Shown in pieces: positions 8,417 through 17,111 of a DNA stretch of 47,327 bases. The notes below the pieces were generated by a model. The model was not told the DNA's origin. It ran no database searches and worked only from the letters and a program-made list of their open reading frames with translations. Source of the stretch: Lachnoclostridium sp. An169 (GTDB taxonomy: Bacteria > Bacillota > Clostridia > Lachnospirales > Lachnospiraceae). The position numbers and the translations under genes were made by a program. How positions within the stretch are numbered: position 1 is the first letter of the stretch; each line of letters starts with the position of its first letter. Location of the stretch: assembly GCF_002160525.1 (NCBI RefSeq), contig NZ_NFKT01000035.1, positions 1 through 47,327 on the forward strand, read 5' to 3'.

Positions 8417-8513
8417 CTTGACAGATAAAAAGAAAGGGCATATAATCGCTAATATCAAAAAAACATATGAATCAAGCAAGGGCGCTTACCAGTGTGTAAG
8501 CGCCCTGTTTTTT
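8417..8513 (+). promoter_or_regulatory. Consensus promoter followed by an intrinsic terminator (attenuator or small RNA)
   Basis: TTGACA (8417-8422), 17-base spacer, TATAAT (8440-8445): a perfect sigma-A promoter. Only 33 bases later comes a strong terminator: AGGGCGCTTAC (8478-8488) / GTAAGCGCCCT (8495-8505), loop CAGTGT, then a T-run (8507-8513). Transcripts should start near 8452 and mostly stop near 8512, giving a roughly 60-base RNA. A 10-codon frame, [10 protein letters not shown], spans 8466-8498 and its stop lies in the hairpin, but it has no clear ribosome binding site. Confidence 0.7.
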
Positions 8514-8542
8514 TGCCATATGTTGTATACAACAGATATATT
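8512..8542 (+). promoter_or_regulatory. Putative GntR operator within the proximal promoter of the catabolic unit
   Basis: The perfect 14-base palindrome TGTTGTATACAACA (8521-8534) has the TTGTATACAA core typical of GntR/FCD regulators. It sits between a possible -35 (TTGCCA, 8512-8517) and -10 (TATATT, 8537-8542), the classic position for repression. A GntR gene ends the same gene series (21300-21929), so it is the likely ligand-responsive repressor. The promoter itself has a long 19-base spacer and is less certain than the palindrome. Confidence 0.6.
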
Positions 8543-8572
8543 TTACAAATACAACGAAGAGAGGCGAAGGAC

Positions 8573-9310
8573 ATGAGTGAAGAAAAATATATGATTCGTT
8601 TGAAAGATGTGAATAAAAGTTTCGGTGATCTCCATGTGCTTAAGGATGTTAATCTGGATGTCCGGCCGGGAGAAAAACTGGTTATTATCGGTCCTTCCGG
8701 TTCAGGGAAATCAACCACAATCCGGTGCATGAATTTCCTGGAGAGACCCACCAGCGGTGAAGTCTGGATCAACGGGGAGCTGCTGACACATAAGAACAGA
8801 ACCCGGATTATCCGGGAAAACATCTCCATGGTATTTCAGCAGTTCAATCTCTATCCGCACATGACCGTGCTGAAAAACCTCACGATGGCGCCGGTTATGC
8901 TGAAGCTGATGTCAAAGGAGGAGGCGGAGAAGACCGCATATGAATATCTGGATCTCGTAGGGCTTCGGAACAAGGCGGACGCCTATCCGGGGATGCTCTC
9001 TGGAGGCCAGCAGCAGCGGGTAGCGATCGCGAGAGCACTCTGTATGAAATCGAAGATCATCCTCTTTGACGAGCCTACATCAGCCCTCGATCCGGAGATG
9101 GTTCAGGAAGTGCTGGACGTTATGATCAGGCTCTCAAAGGAAAATATCACGATGGTTGTCGTAACCCATGAGATGGGCTTTGCCAGGGAGGTGGCTGACC
9201 GGATTATTTTCATGGATGACGGCAGGATTGAAGAGGAGGGCACTCCGGAACATTTCTTCCAAAATGCGCAGAATAAGCGGACCCGGGAGTTCTTAAGCAA
9301 GATACTCTGA
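8573..9310 (+). CDS. Polar amino-acid ABC transporter ATP-binding protein
   Basis: ATPase of a GlnQ/HisP-type importer, 245 residues. Walker [10 protein letters not shown] (40-48), signature LSGGQQQR (142-149), Walker B IILFDEP (162-168) and a VTHEMGFA H-loop segment are present. Start ATG 8573 has GAGGCGAAGG just upstream; earlier in-frame codons lie in the terminator/operator region. It is the first gene of a long collinear unit and works with the binding protein at 9440 and permeases at 10362 and 11049. The family generally moves polar amino acids or related anions; the enzyme genes downstream suggest an N-carbamoyl or cyclic amino-acid derivative here. Confidence 0.93.
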   Translation: MSEEKYMIRLKDVNKSFGDLHVLKDVNLDVRPGEKLVIIGPSGSGKSTTIRCMNFLERPTSGEVWINGELLTHKNRTRIIRENISMVFQQFNLYPHMTVLKNLTMAPVMLKLMSKEEAEKTAYEYLDLVGLRNKADAYPGMLSGGQQQRVAIARALCMKSKIILFDEPTSALDPEMVQEVLDVMIRLSKENITMVVVTHEMGFAREVADRIIFMDDGRIEEEGTPEHFFQNAQNKRTREFLSKIL

Positions 9311-9439
9311 TCCAATGCCCCGGGCAGGGCAGCAGGGATAATTCCCCTGAACAAGGGTTTACATAGATTGTCACATGGAAACAGCATATCGCGGAGAATC
9401 AACGGATCCGCGAACAGATAAGAATGGAGGACAAATGTT

Positions 9440-10306
9440 ATGATGAAGATGAAAACGGCGAAAAAACTCGGAGCAATGATCCTTGTAGGAGCAATGACCG
9501 CGGCGATGGCTGCGGGGTGCGGCTCTGATTCCGGAAGCGGAGGAACGGATGACAGCAAGACAGAGAGCGGCGGATCCGAGTCCTCAGGGAGCACCTCTGC
9601 AGTGGATGAGATCAAGGAGAGAGGCGTTCTGAGAGTGGGAACGGAAGATTCCGCCATCGGCTTCGGATATCTGGATCCGGCGACAAACGAGTGGACCGGA
9701 ATCGAGGCGGATCTGGGGAAGATGATCGCCGACGAACTTGGCGTTGACGTGGAATACACGGCAGTTACGACAAGCACCCGCGGCCAGCTCCTGGACTCCG
9801 GAGATATCGATCTGGTAGCCGCGACATTTACCATTACAGATGAGAGAAAGCTTTCCTATGATTTTACAGATCCCTATTATACAGACGCTCAGAGCGTCCT
9901 GGTCATGAAGGACTCCGGGCTTAAGACGATTGACGATTTTGACGGGAAGACAATCGCAATGTCCGCAGGCGGAACCGAGAAAGACTCTATCGAGGCAATC
10001 ACAGATGCGAATATCACATTTAAGGAGTTTACAGATTTCTCGGAAGCAAAGATGGCTCTGACAGCCGGCACTGTGGACGGATTTGCGGCAGACAGCTCGA
10101 TTCTGCAGTCCTATCTTGATGACAGCTGTGAATTCATTGACACAAAATTCAGTCCGCAGCCATACGGAATTGCAACAAAGAAGGGATCCGACCTCTGCGG
10201 GTATGTCAACAATCTGATCGATCAGTGGAGTGAGGACGGTACACTTGACCAGCTTGTAGCAGATAATAATATTCAGCCTTCTTACGTGGCTGACGACGCG
10301 GAGTAA
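9440..10306 (+). CDS. Amino-acid-type ABC transporter substrate-binding lipoprotein
   Basis: Secreted lipoprotein of the bacterial periplasmic-binding family 3 type (288 residues). An N-terminal signal ends in the lipobox MAAGC (Cys27), followed by a Ser/Gly/Asp-rich tether. The mature part has the family-3 landmarks RGVLRVGTEDSAIGFGYLD, EWTGIEADLGKMIADELG and DLVAATFTITDERKLSYDFT. Ribosome binding site GGAGG at 9426-9430. The equivalent of the carboxylate-binding Arg is probably in the DERKLSYDF region. It captures the substrate for the importer; ligand unknown. Confidence 0.92.
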   Translation: MMKMKTAKKLGAMILVGAMTAAMAAGCGSDSGSGGTDDSKTESGGSESSGSTSAVDEIKERGVLRVGTEDSAIGFGYLDPATNEWTGIEADLGKMIADELGVDVEYTAVTTSTRGQLLDSGDIDLVAATFTITDERKLSYDFTDPYYTDAQSVLVMKDSGLKTIDDFDGKTIAMSAGGTEKDSIEAITDANITFKEFTDFSEAKMALTAGTVDGFAADSSILQSYLDDSCEFIDTKFSPQPYGIATKKGSDLCGYVNNLIDQWSEDGTLDQLVADNNIQPSYVADDAE

Positions 10307-10361
10307 AGCGGCCGGTAAATAATTACTTTAAGAAATTTGACAGGACGGTGAGGGAAAGACG

Positions 10362-11048
10362 ATGACAGATATATTTGCATTTTGGAGATGGGAGTATCTA
10401 TGGGAAGACAGAATGCTCTTTGTTGATGCGTTCATAGTCACTGTGGAGCTTGCCGTCGGAGGACTGATACTGGCGCTGATCCTGGGATTTGCCGTGGGAA
10501 TCGCATCGACACTTCCCTCACGGATCGTCCGCGCAGTGACAAGAGTATATGTGGAGCTTTTCCGGAATATCCCTCTGACACTGCAGGTAATGTTTTTCTA
10601 TTACGGATGTATTTACGGAGGAATTCCCATATCCACAAGAACAGTCGGAATTGTAGGGCTTGGCGTCTGTTCCGGGGCATTTATCGCAGAGATTGTGCGG
10701 GGCGGGCTTAATGCAGTGCCGAAAGGCCAGTACGAGGCGGCGGCGTCCCAGGGGCTGAATTATTTCCAGACCATGAGGAAGATTATACTTCCACAGACGA
10801 TCCGGATCATCCTTCCCCCTCTGGGAACGCAGCTATCCTGGCTGATTCTGGACACATCCGTGCTGTCGGTCATCGCAGGCGGAGATCTGCTGTATGTGAC
10901 GAAAAACTGGGCGTCAAACGGAACACTCAGCTACGGGCCGGCATATCTGGTCTGCGGAATTATTTTCTTCATTATCTGCTATCCCATCACAAGGACAGCG
11001 CGGAAATATGAAGAGAAACTGAAGATAACGAGAGGAGGGCAGGGCTAA
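10362..11048 (+). CDS. Polar amino-acid ABC transporter permease 1
   Basis: HisM/GlnP-type permease of 228 residues with about five hydrophobic segments. The motif VELFRNIPLTLQVMFFYYG and the coupling loop GQYEAAASQGLNYFQTMR identify the family. Ends directly before the next permease (1 base), so the two form a heterodimer in the importer served by the ATPase at 8573. Ribosome binding site GGTGAGGGAAAG upstream of ATG 10362. Confidence 0.92.
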   Translation: MTDIFAFWRWEYLWEDRMLFVDAFIVTVELAVGGLILALILGFAVGIASTLPSRIVRAVTRVYVELFRNIPLTLQVMFFYYGCIYGGIPISTRTVGIVGLGVCSGAFIAEIVRGGLNAVPKGQYEAAASQGLNYFQTMRKIILPQTIRIILPPLGTQLSWLILDTSVLSVIAGGDLLYVTKNWASNGTLSYGPAYLVCGIIFFIICYPITRTARKYEEKLKITRGGQG

Positions 11049-11747
11049 ATGACGGATCTTATCACAGAAATTCAGATGCTGTTCAACAGTGTCACCATCC
11101 GGGCTCTCTTAAGGGCGCTGGTCCTGTCCTTTGAGCTGGCAGGGGGGATTCTCCTGGCAAGTCTCTGCGCGGGAACTCTCCTGGCGTGCCTGAAGACCTA
11201 TGCGGGGAAGATTTTCGGAAGAATCGTCACGATCTATGTGGAGATCTTCCGGAACACTCCGATTCTCTTCTGGATCTTCGTCTGTTATGTGGCGTTCCCC
11301 TTCGGAAACCAGTACATACGGGCGGCGAGCGGTATGTTTTTCGCCTCCACAGCCACCATCTGCGAGATCGTCAGAGGAGGGCTGAATTCCATTGACAGAG
11401 GCCAGATTGAAGCGGGACATTCCCAGGGACTCAGTACATTCCAGGTAATGTATGCCATCGTCCTGCCCCAGTGTTTAAGAAGGGTGGTGCCCAACTTTAT
11501 CAACCAGACCATATCGGTATTCAAGGACACCTCATTTTTAGGGCAGGTGGCAATCCCGGAATTCCTGTACTGCTGCAGACAGATCCTTGGCACAGCGAAC
11601 AAATATACCGGGCATGGAATCGAGGCGAGGGATGCGTTCATCATATTCGGGATGGCGGCAATCGTCTACTTTATCATTAATTTCCTGCTCTCGAGCCTGC
11701 TGCGGGTTCTGCATCAGAACACTATGACTGGAGGGAGGACAAGATGA
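11049..11747 (+). CDS. Polar amino-acid ABC transporter permease 2
   Basis: Second HisM/GlnP-type permease, 232 residues. It has VEIFRNTPILFWIFVCYVAF and the coupling loop GQIEAGHSQGLSTFQVMYAI. It overlaps the following kinase-like gene by 4 bases (ATGA), so that gene is translated as part of the same unit. Paired with the permease at 10362. Confidence 0.92.
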   Translation: MTDLITEIQMLFNSVTIRALLRALVLSFELAGGILLASLCAGTLLACLKTYAGKIFGRIVTIYVEIFRNTPILFWIFVCYVAFPFGNQYIRAASGMFFASTATICEIVRGGLNSIDRGQIEAGHSQGLSTFQVMYAIVLPQCLRRVVPNFINQTISVFKDTSFLGQVAIPEFLYCCRQILGTANKYTGHGIEARDAFIIFGMAAIVYFIINFLLSSLLRVLHQNTMTGGRTR

Positions 11748-12367
11748 GCCATTACGCAATCACAATTACAAGACAGTTTGGAAGCCTCGGACGCCCCATT
11801 GCCAAACGGCTTGCCGAGCGGCTGGGCATTGAATATTATGACCGGGATATTGTGGAGCAGGTCTCCAGGGAAACCGGACTGTCAGTACATACTATCAGCG
11901 ACGAGGAAGAGAGCGCCACGAACCGTTTCTGGAAGATGAAATTTCCCCTGGGAGTTCCGGGAACCAATATGGTTCAGGATCACATTTTCGAGGTTCAGAG
12001 ACAGATTATTCTGGATCTTGCGGAGAAGGAGGACTGCATTATCGTGGGAAGGTGCTCGGACTATGTGCTCAGAGACCACGAGCAGGTCATCCGCATCTAC
12101 ATATATGCGGATACGGAGCAGAGAATGAAAAACTGTGTCAACACCCTCCATCTGGAACCCCACACAGCAGGGAAAATGATGAAGGATGTGGACAAGGCAC
12201 GGGAGCTCTACCACATCCGGTATGCCGGATACTTCCCCAACGATGTGGAGCACCAGGACATTATGATTAACAGCGGGTTCCTGGGGGTAGACGGAACCGC
12301 GGAAGCCCTGGAAATGCTTGTGAGAAAGAAATTTGAGATCGGCAAAGATCCGGATATGACGGACTGA
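11744..12367 (+). CDS. Cytidylate-kinase-like family protein
   Basis: A 207-residue P-loop-fold protein resembling the cytidylate-kinase-like family. It opens with ITITRQFGSLGRPIAKRLAE, then LGIEYYDRDIVEQVSRETG, and has a LID-type segment around VGRCSDYVLRDH. The nucleotide-binding loop is GSLGRPIA rather than GxGKS, as in the non-canonical branch whose substrates are mostly unknown. The true Cmk of a cell is normally linked to other genes, so I do not call it cmk. Its start overlaps the upstream permease, so it belongs to the catabolic unit. A role in phosphorylating a pathway intermediate or a regulator is possible but unsupported. Confidence 0.78.
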   Translation: MSHYAITITRQFGSLGRPIAKRLAERLGIEYYDRDIVEQVSRETGLSVHTISDEEESATNRFWKMKFPLGVPGTNMVQDHIFEVQRQIILDLAEKEDCIIVGRCSDYVLRDHEQVIRIYIYADTEQRMKNCVNTLHLEPHTAGKMMKDVDKARELYHIRYAGYFPNDVEHQDIMINSGFLGVDGTAEALEMLVRKKFEIGKDPDMTD

Positions 12368-12441
12368 TCTGAAGAATGGCAGATGGGTCTGAAAAATCAC
12401 GGATTCATATAGAGTACTATCAAGAAAGAGAGGCAGAAATT

Positions 12442-13512
12442 ATGAACATTTATCCTGAAAATTTCGACAAAACTGACTGGAGATATTCCCGTTCCTACCA
12501 GAGGAGCTTGGACCTGCTGAAAGGTTCCATCGACCTTCACGTGCATGCAGGTCCCCATCTGGTGAGCAGCCCGAGAAGCGTCAATCCCGTGCAGGCGGCG
12601 ATTGAGGCGAGAGATGCAGGAATGCGCGCCATCGCTTACATGTGTGTGTTCAACTGGTCTGTGGGGACGTCCTGGATCGTAAATGAGACGGTGCCGGATT
12701 TCTCGACCTACGGCGGAATCATATTGAACACCGTGCTCGGCGGAATGAATCCGCGGGCGGTAAAGACGGCGGTGTATTACGGGAACGGCGCACGGTTCGT
12801 CTCCTTTGGAGCCCATTCCACGAAATACCAGGCAGGCGTGGAAGGACGCTATGTTGACGGAGAGTGGAAGAAGCTGACGGAGCTGTATCCGGAGTTTGTG
12901 GAGGAGGAATATAACCGCTGCATCGAGATCCCCCTGGACAAACCGACAAAGGAATTCGATGAGATCATGAAAGTGGTGGCGGATAATCCGCAGATCTATC
13001 TCGTCAGCGGACATCTCTCCAACGCCGAGGCACTGAAACTCTGCGACTATGCGCAGGAGTACGGAATTAAAAAAGTGCTGATCTCCAACGCGGTGACAGA
13101 GCATCTCTCAGAGAAAGAGATCGACTATGTGATCAGCAAAGGCGCAAAACTGGAGAAATGCCTTGCCGAGCACACCCACACGGGATCGATTCCGAAGACA
13201 CACTACTATGTGGAACCGCAGTACCGGGCGTATGACGAGGGACAGTCGGGAGCACCCAAGGGCGGCGTGTTCGCATCTGCAAACCAGATGAAGAAATTCG
13301 GCGTGGAGAACTTCATCATCGGAACCGATTTCGGCGTCTATACGCTGCCCCATCCGGTGGAGGGCTTCCGGGAGTGGATCGCCTGCCTGATGGACTGCGG
13401 CTGGACGGACGAGGAGATCCGCATGGTCAGCACAGTGAACCCGGCGAAGATGCTGGATATCGATATCACAAAGCCGATGCCGTGGGAGCAGGAAGAGAAG
13501 AAGGAAGACTGA
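12442..13512 (+). CDS. DUF6282-type amidohydrolase-like metal-dependent hydrolase
   Basis: A 356-residue protein resembling DUF6282, a TIM-barrel family related to metal-dependent hydrolases. DLHVHAGPH (31-39) gives the HxH metal ligands His33 and His35. Further candidate ligands are in YLVSGHLSNAEAL, CLAEHTHTG and IIGTDFGVYTLPHP. I start at ATG 12442 with GAGAGG upstream; an earlier in-frame ATG (12376) adds 22 residues but has a poorer site. Reaction unknown; hydrolysis of an amide, lactone or cyclic intermediate would fit the neighbours. Confidence 0.75.
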   Translation: MNIYPENFDKTDWRYSRSYQRSLDLLKGSIDLHVHAGPHLVSSPRSVNPVQAAIEARDAGMRAIAYMCVFNWSVGTSWIVNETVPDFSTYGGIILNTVLGGMNPRAVKTAVYYGNGARFVSFGAHSTKYQAGVEGRYVDGEWKKLTELYPEFVEEEYNRCIEIPLDKPTKEFDEIMKVVADNPQIYLVSGHLSNAEALKLCDYAQEYGIKKVLISNAVTEHLSEKEIDYVISKGAKLEKCLAEHTHTGSIPKTHYYVEPQYRAYDEGQSGAPKGGVFASANQMKKFGVENFIIGTDFGVYTLPHPVEGFREWIACLMDCGWTDEEIRMVSTVNPAKMLDIDITKPMPWEQEEKKED

Positions 13513-13576
13513 CCGGAGGAGGAAGCCGGCTGACAAGAAAAACAGAACAGGGAAAGGTTCGGAAAGAAGGCGGAAG

Positions 13577-14884
13577 ATGAGAGCGCAAGAGACAACAACA
13601 GCAGAACTTCTGGAAAAGGTGAAGGTTCTGAAAAAGAAATATAAGGAATATCTTGACATGGATCTGTCCCTCGACATCAGTCGGGGGCTTCCCTGTCAGG
13701 AGCAGCTTGACCTGAACGGGGAGATGTTCCATGTACTGGATGAAAATAACTGTATGGCAGAGGACGGAACGGACTGCAGAAACTACGGAGTCATGTACGG
13801 GCTTCCGGAGTGTATCCGGCTCTTTTCCGAACTCCTGGACATCCCGGAGGAGCAGATCATTCTGGGCGGCGAATCAAGCCTGAATCTGATGTACGACCAG
13901 TTCCTGCGGTATTATACATTCGGCACGCTGGGGGAAAAGCCCTGGGGCGTCCAGGCGCAGGAGCGGAAACTGAAATGGCTCTGTCCGGTGCCGGGGTATG
14001 ACTGCCATTTTAACCTGACGGAGGCACTGGGATTTGAGATGATCAACATTCCTCTGCTGGATGGCGGACCGGATATGGATCTGGTGGAAAAACTGGCGGC
14101 AGAAGATCCTTCAGTCAAGGGGATCTGGTGTGTGCCCCAGTATTCCAATCCTACCGGCACCGTCTACAGTGACGAGACTGTGGACCGGCTGGCAGAGATG
14201 AAGACCGCAGCCCCGGATTTCCGCATTTTCTGGGACAATGCCTATGCGGTTCACCATCTGTATAAAGAAAACCATGTGAAAGATCTGCTGAAGGCGTCCC
14301 GGAAGCACGGCACAGAGGACCGGGTGCTGTATTTCTTCTCTACCGCGAAGATTACATTTCCCGGTTCCGGAGTCTGCATGATGGCATCTGGTCCGGCAAC
14401 TGTGGAGGAGACGAAGAATCTTCTGAAACTGCAGATCTTCAGCCATGACAAACTCAATCAGCTCCGGCATGTGAAATACCTGAAAAGCCCGGAGAATATC
14501 ATCCGCCACATGAAGGAGATCGCCGCTATTCTCCGCCCCAGATTCGATCTGGTGGATGAGATCTTAAGAGAGAACAGGCTCTTTGACGAGGCATATCAGT
14601 GGAAGAAGCCGGACGGGGGATATTTTATCACTGTGGAAACCTGCGGGGGCTGCGCGGCGAAAGCGCTGGCGATGGCGGAGCAGGCAGGGGTGAAAGTGGC
14701 GACACCGGCGGCCACCTATCCCTATCACAGAGATCCACATGATTCCACGATCCGTCTCGCTCCGACCCATCCGCCGGTGGAGGAACTGAAACAGGCGATG
14801 GAGCTGTTCTGTGTCTGTGTAAATCTGGCTGCTGCAGAGAAAGTCCTGGAAGAGAGGGGGATCAGAGATGCGGATAATATGTAA
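13577..14884 (+). CDS. PLP aminotransferase, aspartate aminotransferase class Ic-like
   Basis: A 435-residue fold-type I enzyme. The N-terminal LDISRGLPCQEQLDL and the overall layout resemble the class Ic aspartate aminotransferases (PF12897 type, as in actinobacteria). QYSNPTGTVYS and FWDNAYAVHHLY line the cofactor pocket, and Lys258 in STAKITFPGSG is the expected Schiff-base lysine. If the family specificity holds, it interconverts aspartate and oxaloacetate. That would fit the aspartate-dehydrogenase-like enzyme at 17108. The 3' end overlaps the next gene by 17 bases. Confidence 0.82.
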   Translation: MRAQETTTAELLEKVKVLKKKYKEYLDMDLSLDISRGLPCQEQLDLNGEMFHVLDENNCMAEDGTDCRNYGVMYGLPECIRLFSELLDIPEEQIILGGESSLNLMYDQFLRYYTFGTLGEKPWGVQAQERKLKWLCPVPGYDCHFNLTEALGFEMINIPLLDGGPDMDLVEKLAAEDPSVKGIWCVPQYSNPTGTVYSDETVDRLAEMKTAAPDFRIFWDNAYAVHHLYKENHVKDLLKASRKHGTEDRVLYFFSTAKITFPGSGVCMMASGPATVEETKNLLKLQIFSHDKLNQLRHVKYLKSPENIIRHMKEIAAILRPRFDLVDEILRENRLFDEAYQWKKPDGGYFITVETCGGCAAKALAMAEQAGVKVATPAATYPYHRDPHDSTIRLAPTHPPVEELKQAMELFCVCVNLAAAEKVLEERGIRDADNM

Positions 14885-15824
14885 TGACCTGTATAAACAT
14901 CTGATCCGGGAAGAATATTACAGCGACATTCTCTTCCTGACAAATGAAGAATGTGAGAAATGCGCCTCCGACTACGACCTGTCGGGTGTGGAGATGGCGG
15001 TATTGCAGCCCTTTTACGTGCAGAAAGAATTTCTGGACCGCATGCCGGATCTGAAGTTTATCCAGATTACGGGAGCGGGCTACGACCGTTCGGATATGGA
15101 GGAAGTCAGACGCCGGAAGCTTCTTTTCAGCAATACGAGAGGAGTGATGTCCATCTCCATCGCGGAGGATGTGTTCTCCAAGATCCTGTTTTTTGCCAGG
15201 GAGATGCGCCGTATGGAGCAGGACAAAAAAGACCATGTCTGGGACATGTTCGGGCAGGATCAGTGGATGTGTACCTGTTATGATGATCTGTACGGAAAGA
15301 CCCTGGGAATTATGGGATACGGCTCCATCGGAAGGGAGATCGCGAAGCGGGCGGAGGCCTTCGGCATGAAGATCTTTGTCTACGATGTGGTGGAGCAGAG
15401 GGACGAAGGAATCACCCGTTGCTTTGTGGGAGAGGAGCAGCTGCAGGAGTTCTACGGGGCGGTGGATTATCTGACGGTGTCTATTCCCCTGAATGAAAAG
15501 ACAAGACATATGATCGGAGCGGAGGCATTTGCAGCCATGAAACCTACCGCTGTGCTGGTCAACGTGGCAAGGGGCGGACTGGTGGACACAGAGGCACTGC
15601 TCCGGGCGCTTGACCGCAGAGAGATCAAAGGCGCGGCACTGGATGTATTCGAGCAGGAACCGCTGCCTGCAGACAGCCCCCTGTGGGAGACGGACAACCT
15701 CTTTATCAGCTCCCACAAAGCGGGAATGGGCGACAGCTGGAAGGGATTTATCGGAAATCTGATCATGCGGAATATCGATCACTTTAAGAACGGAGAGGAG
15801 CCGGAGAATCTGATCCGTATATAA
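14868..15824 (+). CDS. D-2-hydroxyacid dehydrogenase family oxidoreductase
   Basis: NAD(P)-dependent enzyme of 318 residues. The Rossmann motif GYGSIG (150-155) is followed by the family triad: Arg235 in VNVARGGLVD, Glu in DVFEQEP (near 264) and His283 in SSHKAG. It reversibly reduces a 2-oxoacid to a D-2-hydroxyacid. Together with the two aminotransferases it could dispose of the 2-oxoacid left after transamination. Overlap with the upstream gene implies coupled translation. Confidence 0.87.
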   Translation: MRIICNDLYKHLIREEYYSDILFLTNEECEKCASDYDLSGVEMAVLQPFYVQKEFLDRMPDLKFIQITGAGYDRSDMEEVRRRKLLFSNTRGVMSISIAEDVFSKILFFAREMRRMEQDKKDHVWDMFGQDQWMCTCYDDLYGKTLGIMGYGSIGREIAKRAEAFGMKIFVYDVVEQRDEGITRCFVGEEQLQEFYGAVDYLTVSIPLNEKTRHMIGAEAFAAMKPTAVLVNVARGGLVDTEALLRALDRREIKGAALDVFEQEPLPADSPLWETDNLFISSHKAGMGDSWKGFIGNLIMRNIDHFKNGEEPENLIRI

Positions 15825-15878
15825 AAGGAATGTTCCGGGATACAGGAAGAACTTCCGAATAAAAAGAAGGAGAAGATT

Positions 15879-17111
15879 ATGAGCACAATAGCAGAAAAAT
15901 TTGCAAAACTGGGCGTGGAGAACGCGCCCGGGCAGGAGGGACTCAGAAAAAACGGAACACTGGACCTGCGGGGAGAGAAGTGCCCCGGGGTCCCCGTTGA
16001 TTTCTCCCACGGAGATGTGGATGCGTTCCCGCCCCTGCCGGGGAGCTTTGAGGCTTTCGAAAAAGGATATCATGTGGGCGGAAAGCAGGCTTACACCGAG
16101 TACCGCGGGAAAAAATCCATCCGGGAGGATCTGGCGGAGAAGCTGGCTGCATTTACCGGAGCGCCCATCGATCCGGAGAAGGAGATTATCCTGACGCCGG
16201 GTACCCAGGGGGCACTCTTCCTCGCCATGGGCGCCATGGTGTCGGCAGGGGACAAAGTGGCGATTGTGGAGCCGGATTATTTTGCAAACCGGAAACTGGT
16301 GGAGTTTTTTGACGGGGAACTGGTTCCGGTCTCCATGGATTACTACGGAAAGGAAGGCTGTGCAGGACTGGATATGGAAAGTCTGGAGCAGGCTTTCAGA
16401 AGCGGGGCCAGGCTGTTTCTATTCTCCAATCCGAACAACCCCACCGGTGTGATTTATTCCCGGGAGGAGATCGTGAAGATTGCGGAACTGGCGAAACAGT
16501 ACGGGGCGGCGCTTCTTGTGGACGAACTCTATTCCCGGCAGATTTTTGACGGAAAGACCTACACCCATCTGCGGGCGCAGAAGGAGACACCGGATAATCT
16601 GATCACCATTATCGGTCCGTCCAAGACCGAATCGCTGAGCGGCTTCCGGCTGGGGGCAGCCTTCGGAACGGCGGAGATCATAACACGGATGGAGAAACTG
16701 CAGGCCATTGTATCCCTGCGCTGTGCGGGATACTGCCAGTCCGTGTTCTCCGTGTGGTTTGATGAGCCGGAGGGCTTTATGGAGCAGAGAGTGAAAGAGC
16801 ATCAGGCGATCCGGGATGAACTGGTGGAAGTTTTCACCGCTGTTCCGGGAGTGAAGGTAAGACCGTCCGACGGCGGCAGCTACCTGTTCGTCACAATGCC
16901 GAAACTGGATGTGAATATCGGAGAGTTCGTAAAGATCGTGCGGGAACTGGCGGGTGTGACAGTGACTCCGGGAACGGAGTTCGGACCGGAATATACGGAC
17001 AGTTTCCGGATTAATTTTTCACAGGATCACAGGGCGGCAGTGGATGCTGCAAAAAGACTGCTGACCGTTATGGAGCGGTACCGGGCAGAAGAAAGGTGGG
17101 AGGACGCATGA
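15879..17111 (+). CDS. PLP-dependent aminotransferase, class I/II
   Basis: A 410-residue fold-type I aminotransferase. It carries TPGTQGALFLAMGAM, FSNPNNPTGVIYS, LLVDELYSRQ and GPSKTESLSGFRLG with Schiff-base Lys249, then a C-terminal FRINFSQ with the carboxylate-binding Arg. It differs clearly from the enzyme at 13577, so the unit encodes two distinct aminotransferases. Ribosome binding site AAGAAGGAG upstream of ATG 15879. Its stop overlaps the start of the next gene by 4 bases (ATGA). Donor and acceptor are unknown. Confidence 0.87.
   Translation: MSTIAEKFAKLGVENAPGQEGLRKNGTLDLRGEKCPGVPVDFSHGDVDAFPPLPGSFEAFEKGYHVGGKQAYTEYRGKKSIREDLAEKLAAFTGAPIDPEKEIILTPGTQGALFLAMGAMVSAGDKVAIVEPDYFANRKLVEFFDGELVPVSMDYYGKEGCAGLDMESLEQAFRSGARLFLFSNPNNPTGVIYSREEIVKIAELAKQYGAALLVDELYSRQIFDGKTYTHLRAQKETPDNLITIIGPSKTESLSGFRLGAAFGTAEIITRMEKLQAIVSLRCAGYCQSVFSVWFDEPEGFMEQRVKEHQAIRDELVEVFTAVPGVKVRPSDGGSYLFVTMPKLDVNIGEFVKIVRELAGVTVTPGTEFGPEYTDSFRINFSQDHRAAVDAAKRLLTVMERYRAEERWEDA

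Noticed and set aside
8466..8498. Leader peptide [10 protein letters not shown] as a separate gene
   Set aside because: No ribosome binding site and no run of a regulatory amino acid; kept only as a remark on the attenuator.
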